Shown: positions 41,505-51,653 of the stretch, piece after piece
Numbering within the stretch: position 1 is the stretch's first letter
Layout of the letters: the number at the start of each line of letters is the position of its first letter
Position numbers and translations under genes: made by a program
Assembly: GCA_002401965.1 (NCBI GenBank)
Contig: NVUR01000020.1
Location: forward strand, 49,180-113,179
Source: Alphaproteobacteria bacterium
GTDB taxonomy: Bacteria > Pseudomonadota > Alphaproteobacteria > Micavibrionales > Micavibrionaceae
Length of the DNA stretch: 64,000 nucleotides
Direction of reading: 5' to 3'
Notes under the pieces: model-generated
What the model was told of the DNA's origin: nothing
Databases searched by the model: none
What the model saw: only the letters and a program-made list of their open reading frames with translations

Positions 41505-43544
41505 TTATTTCTTCAATAACCCTTCACGGCGTAACAGCGCATCAGGATCGGCGTCGCGACCGCGAAAACGTTTATAGAGTAAGTCAGGTTTTTCACTGCC
41601 GCCGCGGGTGAGGATATTATCCTTATAGCTTTGCGCGGTGGCTTGGTCGTATAGACCTTTCTCAAGGAACAGTTCGAACGTATCAGCGTCCAGAACCTCT
41701 GCCCATTTGTAACTATAATAGCCTGCGCTGTAGCCGCCTGCAAATATATGCCCGAAGGAGGTGGAGCTTGGCCCTGACAAGCGTGGGAAGAGCGCCGTGT
41801 CTTTCAACGCTTCATCTTCGAAGGTTGCCACATCATCAATAGTGCTAGGGTCGGCGGTGTGCCAAGCCATGTCCAGTGATGCCAGCCCCATTTGACGTAA
41901 ACCCGCCCAGCCAACCATGAAATGCATGGAACTGCGGAGTTTATCAATCAGATCAGCGGGGATCTTCTCGCCTGTTTCATAATGTTCGGCAAAGCTATCG
42001 AGCATTTCTTTCTCATAGCACCAGTTTTCTTGTAGCTGCGAGGGTAGCTCAACAAAGTCCCACAGCACGGATGTACCTGAAAGGGATCGGTATGTTACAT
42101 CGGATAAGAGACCATGCACCGCGTGTCCCATTTCATGGAACAGCGTTGTAACCTCGCCATGGGTGAGCAGGGACGGGCGGTCTTCTGTAGGTTTGGTGAA
42201 GTTACAGACGATGGCAATCACGGGGCGCTCTATTTGGCCACGGAAGAACCCTTGATCGCGAAAGCTGGTCATCCATGCGCCTTGGTTTTTGCCTGTGCGC
42301 GGGTGGAAATCACCGTAGAGCGTGCCGACGAAGCTGTTATCGCTTTCGTTGAAAACGTCGAAGGTTTTTACATCTTCGTGCCATGTCGGGTATTTATCGC
42401 TCTCCACGAATTTAATGCCGAAAAGCTTTGTGAAATGGTTGAAGCAACCGCCCAAGACTTTATCGAGTTTGTAATAGGGACGAAAATCTTCGGAAGTAAA
42501 TTCAAACAGCTTCTGTTTTAGCTTTTCAGAGTGATAACCAACATCCCACGGCTGTAGATCATCTACGCCGTGTTCTTCTTTAGAGAAGGCGGTTAGTTGT
42601 GCGAGGTCTTTTTGCGCAGCGGGTTTATAGACGATTTTCATTTTATCCAAAAAGCCCATCACCGTGTCAGGAGATTTCGCCATGCGCTCTTCAAGAACAT
42701 AATGTGCATGTGTGTCATAGCCCAGAAGGTTCGCGCGTTCTTTGCGTAGGGAGACAATGGATTTTACGTTCTCCGAGTTATCAAATTCATCATTCCATGC
42801 GCGGGAGGTGAAGGCGCGCCATATTTTCTCGCGGAGTTCGCGGCTATCGGCATATTGCATGAAGGGGCCGAAACTTGGGTAATCCAGCGTGACTAGCCAT
42901 TTACCGTCATAGGACTTTTCTTTGGCGGCGTGGGCGGCGGCGTCTATTGCGCTGTCGGGTAGGCCTGCAAGGTCGGCTTTATCTTCGATGATTAGCTCGA
43001 ATGCTTCGGCGGATTTTACTGTGTTTTGCATGAAAGCGGGGGTGAGGGTGGATAGCTCTTGGCTGATTTCGCGCAGACGTTCTTTCTTTTTATCATCCAA
43101 AAGCGCGCCGGAGCGTACAAAACCACGATAGCTATCATCTAGCAAAGTATATTGCTCTGCGGTCAAATCGAGGTCGTCACGTTGCTCATAAATAGCTTTG
43201 ATACGGGCGAAGAGTTTTTCATCCAGAGAAACATCGCTGGAGAATTTTGCATTGATGGGGCCGATTTGGGTGGCAAGCTCGTGCAGATCATCGCCGCCCA
43301 TAGAGGACAGCATGTTGTAGAACACGCCGGCGGCTTGTCCTAAATTCTCGGAGGCGCTTTCCAGCGCGACTAATGTATTTTCAAATGTTGGGGCATCATC
43401 GTTGTTTTTGATGGCGTCAATATTGGCGCGCGCTTGTTCGATGCCTTCTTCTATGGCTGGCAAGTAATGCTCTGTTTTCACTAAATCAAAATGAGGGGCT
43501 TGATTAGGGAGGGTGGATTTCTGTAGAAGTGGATTGTCAGACAT
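41505..43544 (-). CDS. M3-family zinc oligopeptidase
   Basis: TLFHEMGHAVHGLLSDVTYRSLSGTSVLWDFVELPSQ; FGHIFAGGYSAGYYSYKWAEVLDADTFE. Confidence 0.94.
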   Translation of the reverse strand: MSDNPLLQKSTLPNQAPHFDLVKTEHYLPAIEEGIEQARANIDAIKNNDDAPTFENTLVALESASENLGQAAGVFYNMLSSMGGDDLHELATQIGPINAKFSSDVSLDEKLFARIKAIYEQRDDLDLTAEQYTLLDDSYRGFVRSGALLDDKKKERLREISQELSTLTPAFMQNTVKSAEAFELIIEDKADLAGLPDSAIDAAAHAAKEKSYDGKWLVTLDYPSFGPFMQYADSRELREKIWRAFTSRAWNDEFDNSENVKSIVSLRKERANLLGYDTHAHYVLEERMAKSPDTVMGFLDKMKIVYKPAAQKDLAQLTAFSKEEHGVDDLQPWDVGYHSEKLKQKLFEFTSEDFRPYYKLDKVLGGCFNHFTKLFGIKFVESDKYPTWHEDVKTFDVFNESDNSFVGTLYGDFHPRTGKNQGAWMTSFRDQGFFRGQIERPVIAIVCNFTKPTEDRPSLLTHGEVTTLFHEMGHAVHGLLSDVTYRSLSGTSVLWDFVELPSQLQENWCYEKEMLDSFAEHYETGEKIPADLIDKLRSSMHFMVGWAGLRQMGLASLDMAWHTADPSTIDDVATFEDEALKDTALFPRLSGPSSTSFGHIFAGGYSAGYYSYKWAEVLDADTFELFLEKGLYDQATAQSYKDNILTRGGSEKPDLLYKRFRGRDADPDALLRREGLLKK

Positions 43545-43574
43545 GTAAGAATTTTCCTGTCGGTCATAGATTTA

Positions 43575-44297
43575 TTGATGATTAGATTACAGAACAAATT
43601 ATGGAACAAAATGAACCACGTGCCAAGGTCTGAAATATTTGATGATGTATATTTTTCCCCAGTCGATGGTCTGGCTGAGTCGCGCTATGTTTATTTAGGG
43701 GGCAATAAGTTGCCCGATTCGTGGAAAGGCAAGGGTGAGTTTACTATTTGTGAACTTGGTTTTGGCACAGGATTAAATTTTTTGGCGGTTTTGCAGTTGC
43801 TGGCGATGAGTCCTGTGGATGGGCGTCCGAAGGCACTGCATTATATATCTTTTGAGAAATACCCACTTACGAAGGATGTTATTAGGGGGGCACTCTCGCA
43901 TTGGGGGGCACTTGATTTGGTGTTGGATGTATTATTATCCAAATATCCTGATAATTTAACGGAGGGCGTTTACGATTTGCCGATTATGGAGGGCGTTACA
44001 TTGACGCTTATTATTGGTGATGTGAATGAGGCTTTGCCGAAACTGGATACGCAGGTTGATTGCTGGTTTCTATCTGGGTTTAAGCCGTCCACTAATCCCG
44101 GTATGTGGAGTGATATTGTGTTTGAAAACATGGCACGTTTAAGTGCTGTAGGAACTACGTTTTCAACGTTTACGGCGGTTGGATATGTGCGTCGCGGGCT
44201 GGGATCCGTGGGGTTTGATGTGCAGAAAATATCCGGCTTTGGGTATAAATGGCATATGTTGGTTGGAACGTATGATGGAGGTGAACAATGCGCGTAA
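43575..44297 (+). CDS. mnmD: MnmD-like tRNA 5-methylaminomethyl-2-thiouridine methyltransferase (stand-alone MnmC methyltransferase domain)
   Basis: VPRSEIFDDVYFSPVDGLAESRYVYL...ICELGFGTGLNFLAVLQ...DCWFLSGFKPSTNPGMWSDIVFENMARL. Confidence 0.85.
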   Translation: MMIRLQNKLWNKMNHVPRSEIFDDVYFSPVDGLAESRYVYLGGNKLPDSWKGKGEFTICELGFGTGLNFLAVLQLLAMSPVDGRPKALHYISFEKYPLTKDVIRGALSHWGALDLVLDVLLSKYPDNLTEGVYDLPIMEGVTLTLIIGDVNEALPKLDTQVDCWFLSGFKPSTNPGMWSDIVFENMARLSAVGTTFSTFTAVGYVRRGLGSVGFDVQKISGFGYKWHMLVGTYDGGEQCA

Positions 44298-45319
44298 ATA
44301 TAATCGGTGGCGGGTTGGCAGGATGTGCGCTGGCTTATGTGTTGAAGAATAATGGGGCAGAGCCTGTTATCTACGAGGCGTCATCGTGCCTTGCTGCGGG
44401 GGCATCGGGGAATGATGTCGGGTTGTATAATCCACGGTTATCGGCGCAGTTTGATGGGATGTCACAGTTTTACTCGGATGGGTTCTTTCAGGCATTGGAG
44501 GTTTTTGAGCATTTTGGTGATGCGATTGATTGGAATCCGTGCGGTGCGCTGACTCTGATGACCAATGAGCGCAGGATTAAACGTTTCCGCAAGACCATGG
44601 TCAGTTGGGATTGGTCGGGGGATGATATGTGCCTTGTCAGCGCGCAGGAGGCAACGGAGATTGCGGGGATTGAAATCCCTAATGAATGCTTGTATTTGCC
44701 GCGTTCGGGGAATATCTCGCCGAAGAAGATTTGCCATGAATATGCGCGTGGCATTGAGGTACATCTTAATCATGCTGTAGACGGTCTTGATGCGCTGGAA
44801 GGGGATGTGAGTGTTCTGGCGTGCGGTGTGGCGTGTCTGGGTTTTGAGGTGGCGGCGCGTATCCCTTTGAAAACAGTGCGCGGGCAGGTGAGTTATGTTG
44901 CACAGACAGAGGTGACGAAAGACCTGAAAGTTGCTTTAAGTTATGGTGGGCATTTTGCGCCTGCGCGTGATGGGGTACATTGTCTTGGTTCGACGTTTCA
45001 GCCGTGGGAAGAACGTAGTGATTTGCGTGATGAAGATGATTTGGCCAATTTGGAGAAGCTATTTTCTGTGTTCCCAAACCTTGAAGGTAACTACAATATA
45101 ACGGATAGGCGTGCAGCAATGCGGACAACATCGCGCGATCATTTCCCTGTTATTGGTCAATTATCTGATGATGTCTATATTTCCACAGCGCATGGATCAT
45201 ATGGCATATTAAGCAGTCTTGTATCGGCTAATATTTTGTCCAATTCCATCGTTAATGGTGGCTACGGTGTGTCAGAGGAAATAGCCGCGGCGTTGTCGTT
45301 TACACGCTTTAAGGGGTAA
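44288..45319 (+). CDS. FAD-dependent oxidoreductase, MnmC C-terminal (oxidase) domain-like
   Basis: VNIIGGGLAGCALAYVLKNNGAEPVIYEA; GLYNPRLSAQFDGMSQFY; TSRDHFPVIGQLSDDVYISTAHGSYGI; overlaps mnmD by 10 nt. Confidence 0.85.
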   Translation: MRVNIIGGGLAGCALAYVLKNNGAEPVIYEASSCLAAGASGNDVGLYNPRLSAQFDGMSQFYSDGFFQALEVFEHFGDAIDWNPCGALTLMTNERRIKRFRKTMVSWDWSGDDMCLVSAQEATEIAGIEIPNECLYLPRSGNISPKKICHEYARGIEVHLNHAVDGLDALEGDVSVLACGVACLGFEVAARIPLKTVRGQVSYVAQTEVTKDLKVALSYGGHFAPARDGVHCLGSTFQPWEERSDLRDEDDLANLEKLFSVFPNLEGNYNITDRRAAMRTTSRDHFPVIGQLSDDVYISTAHGSYGILSSLVSANILSNSIVNGGYGVSEEIAAALSFTRFKG

Positions 45320-45393
45320 TACGTATATTTGGGTCTTTACAAAAAATTATAGTTTTTGCCGTATAACTAAAGGATAGAGGAAAGGATAGGGTT

Positions 45394-45555
45394 ATGAATA
45401 AGTTTTTTACACAATATTTCTCTGATGAAGATGGAGCAACGGCAATTGAATATGGTTTGATTGCGGCGGGCATCGGTCTTACGATTATTGCAACGGTTTC
45501 TGCCATTGGTGTTGACCTTGGTGCAGTGTTTGCGGATATTTCGGCGAATCTCTAA
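45394..45555 (+). CDS. Flp-family type IVb pilin (copy 1)
   Basis: MNKFFTQYFSDEDGATAIEYGLIAAGIGLTIIATVSAIGVDLGAVFADISANL; 53 aa, found by reading the sequence (below ORF-track cutoff). Confidence 0.9.
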   Translation: MNKFFTQYFSDEDGATAIEYGLIAAGIGLTIIATVSAIGVDLGAVFADISANL

Positions 45556-45688
45556 CTGCGATATCGTTATTATTTGAGGTTTTAATTTCTTTTCTGGATG
45601 GAATGGCTAAAGAGGTGAAAGCCTCTGGTTTTCTGTGTTTTATGTGCTAATATTGGCTATTCTTGAACACGTTAAGCCATGATGAATA

Positions 45689-46780
45689 ATGCCTGAATTC
45701 CTAAACATGTCCGTTTTTTTAATGCCAATGATAGGTTTTTTACTTGTCGTTCTTCTTGTTATGCCGTTCAGGAAACTGGCGCGTAAACTTGGTATCGTTG
45801 ATGTGCCAGGGGGTAGAAAACAACATAATGTTGCTGTTCCGCCGATTGGTGGTTTGATTATTTTTACGGTCTTTATGGTGTTTGGCGTTTTATCGGGGAT
45901 CGTAAATCTGCAAGCCTATTGGCCGCTCTATATTTCTTTGATTGTGTTGTTGGTCTCTGGTGCGATGGATGACCAATTTTCGTTGCATGCCAAAATTAAG
46001 TTCCCTATTCATATTTTTGTTGCGGTGTTTATTGCTTTTCTGGGGAATGTGCAGGCGGCTTATCTTGGGGATTTATTCGGTTTTGGTGTTGTTTGGACAG
46101 GGTTTATGTCCTATCCGCTGACGATCATTGCTGTGGTTCTTTTGATTAATGCGGTGAATCTTATGGATGGGATGGATGGTCTTGCGGGCGGAGTTACTGC
46201 GGTGATGTTCCTGTGGTTTATGGTGGCTTGCATTGTGTCGGGGTGGTTCGAGATAGCGCAGGTACTTGGTTTGTTGGTGGCGTGCATTTCTGGATTTCTG
46301 GTTTTTAATATGCGTAACCCTTGGCGCAGGAAGGCCAGTCTTTTTCTGGGAGATGCGGGCAGTATGTCTTTGGGGTTAATGCTGGCGTGGTTTTCTGTGC
46401 TTCTTGCGCGGGGTCCGACAACACCGGTTGAGCCAATAGCCGTTGCGTGGATTATTGGTTTTCCTGTTTTTGATACATGCGCGCAGTTTTATCGTCGTGT
46501 TCGTGCCGGCGTTGATCCGTTTATGCCTGATCGCGGGCATTTTCATCATCACTTTATTGATGCTGGTGTGCCAGTGCGCCGTGCCAGTGTCGTTATTATT
46601 TTAATTGTCGCTGTTATGGGGGGGATTGGTTATGGCGGTGTTGCGATGGGCGTTCCACCTGTTGTTCTAACCGTTTTGTGGTGCGTTTTATTATTGGTGC
46701 ATATTGCTGTTTCCCAAAATCCCGCGCGTTATGTGCGTTTGATAAAAAACTTGATGGTTCGGGCAGAGAAGAGTAATTAA
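45689..46780 (+). CDS. MraY/WecA-family undecaprenyl-phosphate glycosyl-1-phosphate transferase
   Basis: RKLGIVDVPGGRKQHNVAVPPIGGLIIF, NAVNLMDGMDGLAGG, LGDAGSMSLGL, RGHFHHHFIDAG. Confidence 0.92.
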   Translation: MPEFLNMSVFLMPMIGFLLVVLLVMPFRKLARKLGIVDVPGGRKQHNVAVPPIGGLIIFTVFMVFGVLSGIVNLQAYWPLYISLIVLLVSGAMDDQFSLHAKIKFPIHIFVAVFIAFLGNVQAAYLGDLFGFGVVWTGFMSYPLTIIAVVLLINAVNLMDGMDGLAGGVTAVMFLWFMVACIVSGWFEIAQVLGLLVACISGFLVFNMRNPWRRKASLFLGDAGSMSLGLMLAWFSVLLARGPTTPVEPIAVAWIIGFPVFDTCAQFYRRVRAGVDPFMPDRGHFHHHFIDAGVPVRRASVVIILIVAVMGGIGYGGVAMGVPPVVLTVLWCVLLLVHIAVSQNPARYVRLIKNLMVRAEKSN

Positions 46781-46858
46781 TGAGGGTGCGTTTGTAATTG
46801 TCCTGATATTTATGTTACTGATGCGCGACTAAATAGAGTAAGTAAGGTTTTCACAGAT

Positions 46859-48220
46859 ATGACATTGTATGACACATTTCGATGGTCTATGCCTTGGCGC
46901 GATACAGTGTTTGGGGAGAAGGCTGTTTGTGGGATTCTTTTGGGGCTGTGTTTTTTATCATCTCTGATTGTACCGTCTTACGCACAGGCATCGTCTTTTT
47001 CCGATATGTTATCGTCCCTAACGCCTTCTGCGGCTTCCGCATCGAAAGGGCATGAAGAGGATTCTATTTTGCACCGTAGCTCTGGAAAACCACCTATTCC
47101 TGTGCGAAAGCCTGCGTGGATTGCTCAAAGAGCGCAGATTAGCAGTGAGGATTTGCTGGATGCGGATGGGCATTGGAATGTGATTGAGAAGGGACGTGAA
47201 TATGACCCCGCGCAAGCACATTTAAACGCGCGGAAAAAAGTGAATACGGCGCGTCGTAATAAAATGGAGTCGTTGTCGCCGCATTTTCAACCGGATGCGA
47301 AAAGTGGTCAGGATGGAAAGTTGCGGGTGTTGCAAATAGGGCAACAAGACGATGCCGATTACGATATGGATGAAGACGATGTTGAGGTTTCGTTATTGCA
47401 AAAAATGCTGCCTGTTTTTGGAAATAATTCACCACGATCACCTGTCGTTGAGGATATTGTGGAGGATGAATCTTTTGTTGTTGTGCCTAAGGTTAAGCCG
47501 AATAGGGTAATGCAAAATGTTGCCGATGTTTCTGCGGGGCAGCTGGATACGACACTTATTACGCTTGTGCGCCATGATTCTGATGTGCGGATGGTTAGTG
47601 ATGTTGTTGTGCCACCCGCTTTGCCAGCGCGTAGAAAGCCGATACAAAAAAATGTGGTGCAGGACGATGTAGCGCAAGATGATGTTCTTGTGAAGGCGAA
47701 GGAAGAGGGGATTATTCCCAAAAGGAAACCAATAAGGGCGGGGGCGTTGCCTAAAGTCGTTGAGGTTGATGCTTCTCCTTTGGAAAATGATGGGGAGGCG
47801 GAGTCTTCTGTGGGTTTTGTGCCTGTCCCGACGGTTAAGCCAAACATAAAACCCGTAGTTTTAGGCAGCGGGCGCGTTTCAAAGCAAGAAGTATTCGTCA
47901 AAAATCTGCGTAGTGGGGTGCATCCTGATAAAACCCGCATTGTGATAGAAATCAGCGACGTGACAGAATATCGGGTAACGGTTGATGCTTTGCGTAATGT
48001 TTTGCGCGTAAAATTGACGAATACACGATGGAATATTTCGAAGCAAGATAAGTTAAAGGGCAGTGCATTGTTGGGTACGTATATTGCGCGTCAACAAAAG
48101 GATAATAGTGTCTTGTTGGAGATACGCCTAAAGGACAAAGCAAAAATTGTCGGGACAATGGTTCTACGCCCTAATTTGTCTTCCAGTCATCGTATTGTGA
48201 TCGACTTAAAGGCGTTGTAG
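46859..48220 (+). CDS. AMIN-domain-like envelope protein with repeated PxxKP motifs
   Basis: Hydrophobic N-terminal segment; C-terminal TRIVIEISDVTEYRVTVDALRNVLRVKLTNTRW...HRIVIDLKAL beta-rich AMIN-like fold. Confidence 0.65.
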   Translation: MTLYDTFRWSMPWRDTVFGEKAVCGILLGLCFLSSLIVPSYAQASSFSDMLSSLTPSAASASKGHEEDSILHRSSGKPPIPVRKPAWIAQRAQISSEDLLDADGHWNVIEKGREYDPAQAHLNARKKVNTARRNKMESLSPHFQPDAKSGQDGKLRVLQIGQQDDADYDMDEDDVEVSLLQKMLPVFGNNSPRSPVVEDIVEDESFVVVPKVKPNRVMQNVADVSAGQLDTTLITLVRHDSDVRMVSDVVVPPALPARRKPIQKNVVQDDVAQDDVLVKAKEEGIIPKRKPIRAGALPKVVEVDASPLENDGEAESSVGFVPVPTVKPNIKPVVLGSGRVSKQEVFVKNLRSGVHPDKTRIVIEISDVTEYRVTVDALRNVLRVKLTNTRWNISKQDKLKGSALLGTYIARQQKDNSVLLEIRLKDKAKIVGTMVLRPNLSSSHRIVIDLKAL

Positions 48221-48382
48221 TTCGCTTTATTGTGGTTTTTGAGGAATAATAGGGGGTTCCTCTATACTTTTTTATCAATTCGTTTTAAAATCGTGGATTA
48301 TGTAACAGGATGTTGCCTTATGATTTTATCTTATGATTTTGACCGTGAATCATTTACCCCCATAGAAAAGGGGGCGTAGCGC

Positions 48383-50413
48383 ATGAGTAAATCACAAAGC
48401 CTGCCGCCAGAACAGATTGCGTTTGGCAAAGATCTGGTTATTGATACCAGTAGGCGGTTACCTCAATTCGATAATGGTGATGCGTTGGCTTATGAGGCGT
48501 ATAGTGCGCGCAATAAGTTAAAGAAATTTGTCGCCATTGTTTCTGATATTGAAAATATCCCAAGATGGACATTTGCGGCAACGTATAAAAGTATGAACGA
48601 TGTATCTTTTATACATTTGGTTCATTCTGATGCTGTATTTTGGCCGCCAGAGCAAAAGCAAAAATTTGTATTTGCTTATGATGGGGATATTGGCACAGCT
48701 TTGGTTGCAGAGGGTGGCTTTGGTGAAACAAGTTGGCGACATCCTGATATTGTTGCGCTTTTTATCGAACCAATGGCACGTATGTTGATGGATATGCGCG
48801 ATAAGGGATTTTGCCATGGCTCAATTCGACCCTCTAATATATTTTGTTTTTCTGGTAATAATACGCGCCCTGTTGTACTGGGGGATAGTTTATCCGTTCA
48901 GGCGGGCAGCACACAGCCCGCTTTGTTTTTACCACCAAGTAAGGCAATGACTGACCCGATGGGGCGTGGGCTTGGGTCGATTAAAGATGATATTTATGCC
49001 TTTGGGGTGAGTTTGTTTTTATTCTTGCGAAAGAATGATGAGCTATCTGAGTTAGGTGATGAAGAGGTATTACGTAGAAAAGTTGAGTTTGGAAGTTATT
49101 CAACCTTGATCGGGAAAGAGCGCATTCAGGCCTCTTTTTTGGAGCTTCTTAGGGGGGTTCTTTATGATGATGAGACGCAACGTTGGGGGGTTGAGGATAT
49201 CTTTGCGTGGCTTGATGGCGTACGTCTGACGCCATTATCTTTGGCGCAAAAGAAAAAGGCGAACAGACCTTTGATTTTTAATGGAAAGAAATATTTATTT
49301 GCAGAGTTGTTGGCGGTTGACCTTTATCGTAATCCTGATGAATTGGTTACTCTTCTTGAGAATGGGGCTTTTGATCGTTGGGTCAGGACATCAATTGATA
49401 GCGATGTTATGGTTGGCAGATATGAAAAGGCATTAGAACGTGTATCCAGTCTTGGTGATCTATCAAAGAATGTGGGTTTTTTGGTTTTTCATATTACTAT
49501 GGCTTTGAATCCGATGTTGCCGGTGCGTTATAAGGGGCTTTGTTTCACTTATGATGGGTTTGGCGCGTTGATGGCTGTTGCGGCGTATAAAGAAGAGGAT
49601 CTTGGCCTTTTTAAAGAGGTGCTTAATTTAAATATATTGGATCATGCCTTGATATCGGAAAATATGGTTCAAGCGATGATGTTAACGGTTATAAAACAAT
49701 ATGATTCGTGTCGGGTTTATTTGACGGGGAAGAAGTTGGAACAAGGGGTGGAGAGATGCATTTACACATTATGTCCGAATATGCCTTGCTTAAGTCCAAA
49801 AGTGCGAGGGTCTTTTGTTTATCATCCTAAGTCTGTGTTATTGACGTTTGAGGCTTTGTGCAAACAGGGCGGTCAGATTGCTATCATGATGGACAAGCAT
49901 TTTGTAGCGTTCTTTGCGGCGAGTGATTCCAGTTTTATGAATTCGTATTTATATGATTTTAATAGTACGGATAAAAATGAAAAAATATCCGGAAATTTAC
50001 ATTTTATGGCGGCTTTGCAAAAGCAGTCTCAGATTGATGCTCTTCCCGCTATGGCGGGGGTTTTCCTTGGGGCATTATCGGGGGTCTATGAGGCGTATAA
50101 GAATACCGAAACGCGTAAGAGTGTGCAAGATGCGGTCGCCGCCGCGGCGCAGGCGGGGGATTTGGTTGCGATGTCTTCCTTGATTGATGATTCAGATGCT
50201 TTGTTGCGGGATCAAAATGGATTTAGGATTGCGACGAGTGAGTACAGGATATTGCAAAATGAGTATAATCAATACAATAAAAGACTCGCGAACAAGAAGA
50301 CGTACGGTTTAACGAATGGACATGATGCGGCGGCTGTTGTTTCATGGTTGGTTTCCACAACAATTACGGTCATTGTGGTTTTGGCTTTTATTTCGGGGAA
50401 TCGAATTTTTTGA
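48383..50413 (+). CDS. kinase-fold protein, probable pseudokinase, with C-terminal TM segment
   Basis: Kinase C-lobe-like GFCHGSIRPSNIFCFS, DDIYAFGVSLFLFL; catalytic residues replaced; C-terminal TM VVSWLVSTTITVIVVLAFISG. Confidence 0.65.
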   Translation: MSKSQSLPPEQIAFGKDLVIDTSRRLPQFDNGDALAYEAYSARNKLKKFVAIVSDIENIPRWTFAATYKSMNDVSFIHLVHSDAVFWPPEQKQKFVFAYDGDIGTALVAEGGFGETSWRHPDIVALFIEPMARMLMDMRDKGFCHGSIRPSNIFCFSGNNTRPVVLGDSLSVQAGSTQPALFLPPSKAMTDPMGRGLGSIKDDIYAFGVSLFLFLRKNDELSELGDEEVLRRKVEFGSYSTLIGKERIQASFLELLRGVLYDDETQRWGVEDIFAWLDGVRLTPLSLAQKKKANRPLIFNGKKYLFAELLAVDLYRNPDELVTLLENGAFDRWVRTSIDSDVMVGRYEKALERVSSLGDLSKNVGFLVFHITMALNPMLPVRYKGLCFTYDGFGALMAVAAYKEEDLGLFKEVLNLNILDHALISENMVQAMMLTVIKQYDSCRVYLTGKKLEQGVERCIYTLCPNMPCLSPKVRGSFVYHPKSVLLTFEALCKQGGQIAIMMDKHFVAFFAASDSSFMNSYLYDFNSTDKNEKISGNLHFMAALQKQSQIDALPAMAGVFLGALSGVYEAYKNTETRKSVQDAVAAAAQAGDLVAMSSLIDDSDALLRDQNGFRIATSEYRILQNEYNQYNKRLANKKTYGLTNGHDAAAVVSWLVSTTITVIVVLAFISGNRIF

Positions 50414-50431
50414 GAATGGTATAATAGCGTT

Positions 50432-50929
50432 ATGGCGAAGAAAGCAAAAAAGAAAAAGAAAGCAGCAAAGGCTTCTAATGGCAAGATGAGCATGAAGGGG
50501 CGCATCTTCATGATTGCTTTTGTTTTGCTGGGGTTGGCTTTTTTGCCGACATCGATGTTGTTGGGCGTTGGTATGTTGCCTACTGTTGTTGTGTTTTTCA
50601 TGGGTAATCGTCGAAATGGTGTGCGTGCCTCGACTGTGGCGGCAATGAATTCCGCGGGATGTATTCCTTTTATTTTAAAATTATGGGCGGGTGAGAATAA
50701 TTTTGAAGCCAGTATGAATATTATAATGGATTCCCAATCGATGCTGGTTATTTATGTGGCTGCGGCATTTGGGTATATGATTGATTGGGTCGTGACAGGG
50801 TTGGTTTCTTCATATTTATATCAAAAGGGAATGGGGCGTATGATGGCAATTCAGAAAAAGCAGGCTTTTTTGGTTTCTCATTGGGGTGAGGGGATTACAG
50901 GAAAATCTGATAAAGGCGACGGGGGTTGA
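50432..50929 (+). CDS. small multi-TM hypothetical protein with Lys-rich N-terminus
   Basis: MAKKAKKKKKAAKASN then hydrophobic helices; 18 nt downstream of the pseudokinase. Confidence 0.65.
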   Translation: MAKKAKKKKKAAKASNGKMSMKGRIFMIAFVLLGLAFLPTSMLLGVGMLPTVVVFFMGNRRNGVRASTVAAMNSAGCIPFILKLWAGENNFEASMNIIMDSQSMLVIYVAAAFGYMIDWVVTGLVSSYLYQKGMGRMMAIQKKQAFLVSHWGEGITGKSDKGDGG

Positions 50930-51047
50930 TGACCGGATGTGTGTTTATTTTTCGTTTATTAACGTATTCTTTATGGTTTACATATTATTATAGCCTAATG
51001 GAGAAGTACATTTTTTCGTATTCTGTACATTCTTTAATAAAGCAAAT

Positions 51048-51069
51048 AGCGGGTTTACCGCTTTTTTTA
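51048..51069 (+). terminator. candidate rho-independent terminator
   Basis: AGCGGgtttACCGCTTTTTTTAT upstream of TadE-like gene. Confidence 0.6.
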
Positions 51070-51129
51070 TGCGTAAAAACAAGAACAAATTTGAAATAAA
51101 TGCAAATTAAAAAGGTGGGTACCTTTAAA

Positions 51130-51651
51130 ATGAAACGTTTTGTTGATAAATTTAGAAAAAAAGATGATGGTGCAACGGCAATTGAGTTCAGTATGTTGTT
51201 ATTGCCTTATTTGATGTTATGCCTTGGTATTATTGAGCTTTCTTTGATGTTTACATCGGCGAGCCTTCTGGAGGGTGCGACCGGTAGTGCGGCGCGTTTA
51301 ATAAGAACAGGGCAGTTACAACAATCCGGCCAAGATCCTGAAACTGTGTTTCGGGATGCTTTTTGTCAATTCGCTGTGGTGTTGATTGAATGTAATGATG
51401 TGGTGATTGAGGTTACGACGCTTGATAGTTACAGTGACTTTACCCCTCCTGTTTATGATGCTGATGGTAATATGGTTTCATCGGGTTTTGATGCAGGAGG
51501 TTCGGACGCGAAAGTATTAATACGCGTGTCGTATCGATATTCAATGATAACACCACTGGTCGGGCCTATCTTAAATGGTGCGGATGGCACAACGTTATTT
51601 ATGTCTACGATTGTTCTTCAATCTGAACCATATGAATTTCAGGGGTCGTAA
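51130..51651 (+). CDS. TadE-like pseudopilin
   Basis: KKDDGATAIEFSMLLLPYLMLCLGIIELSLMF TadE-like N-terminus; start chosen at MKRFVDKF. Confidence 0.85.
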   Translation: MKRFVDKFRKKDDGATAIEFSMLLLPYLMLCLGIIELSLMFTSASLLEGATGSAARLIRTGQLQQSGQDPETVFRDAFCQFAVVLIECNDVVIEVTTLDSYSDFTPPVYDADGNMVSSGFDAGGSDAKVLIRVSYRYSMITPLVGPILNGADGTTLFMSTIVLQSEPYEFQGS

Positions 51652-51653
51652 TT

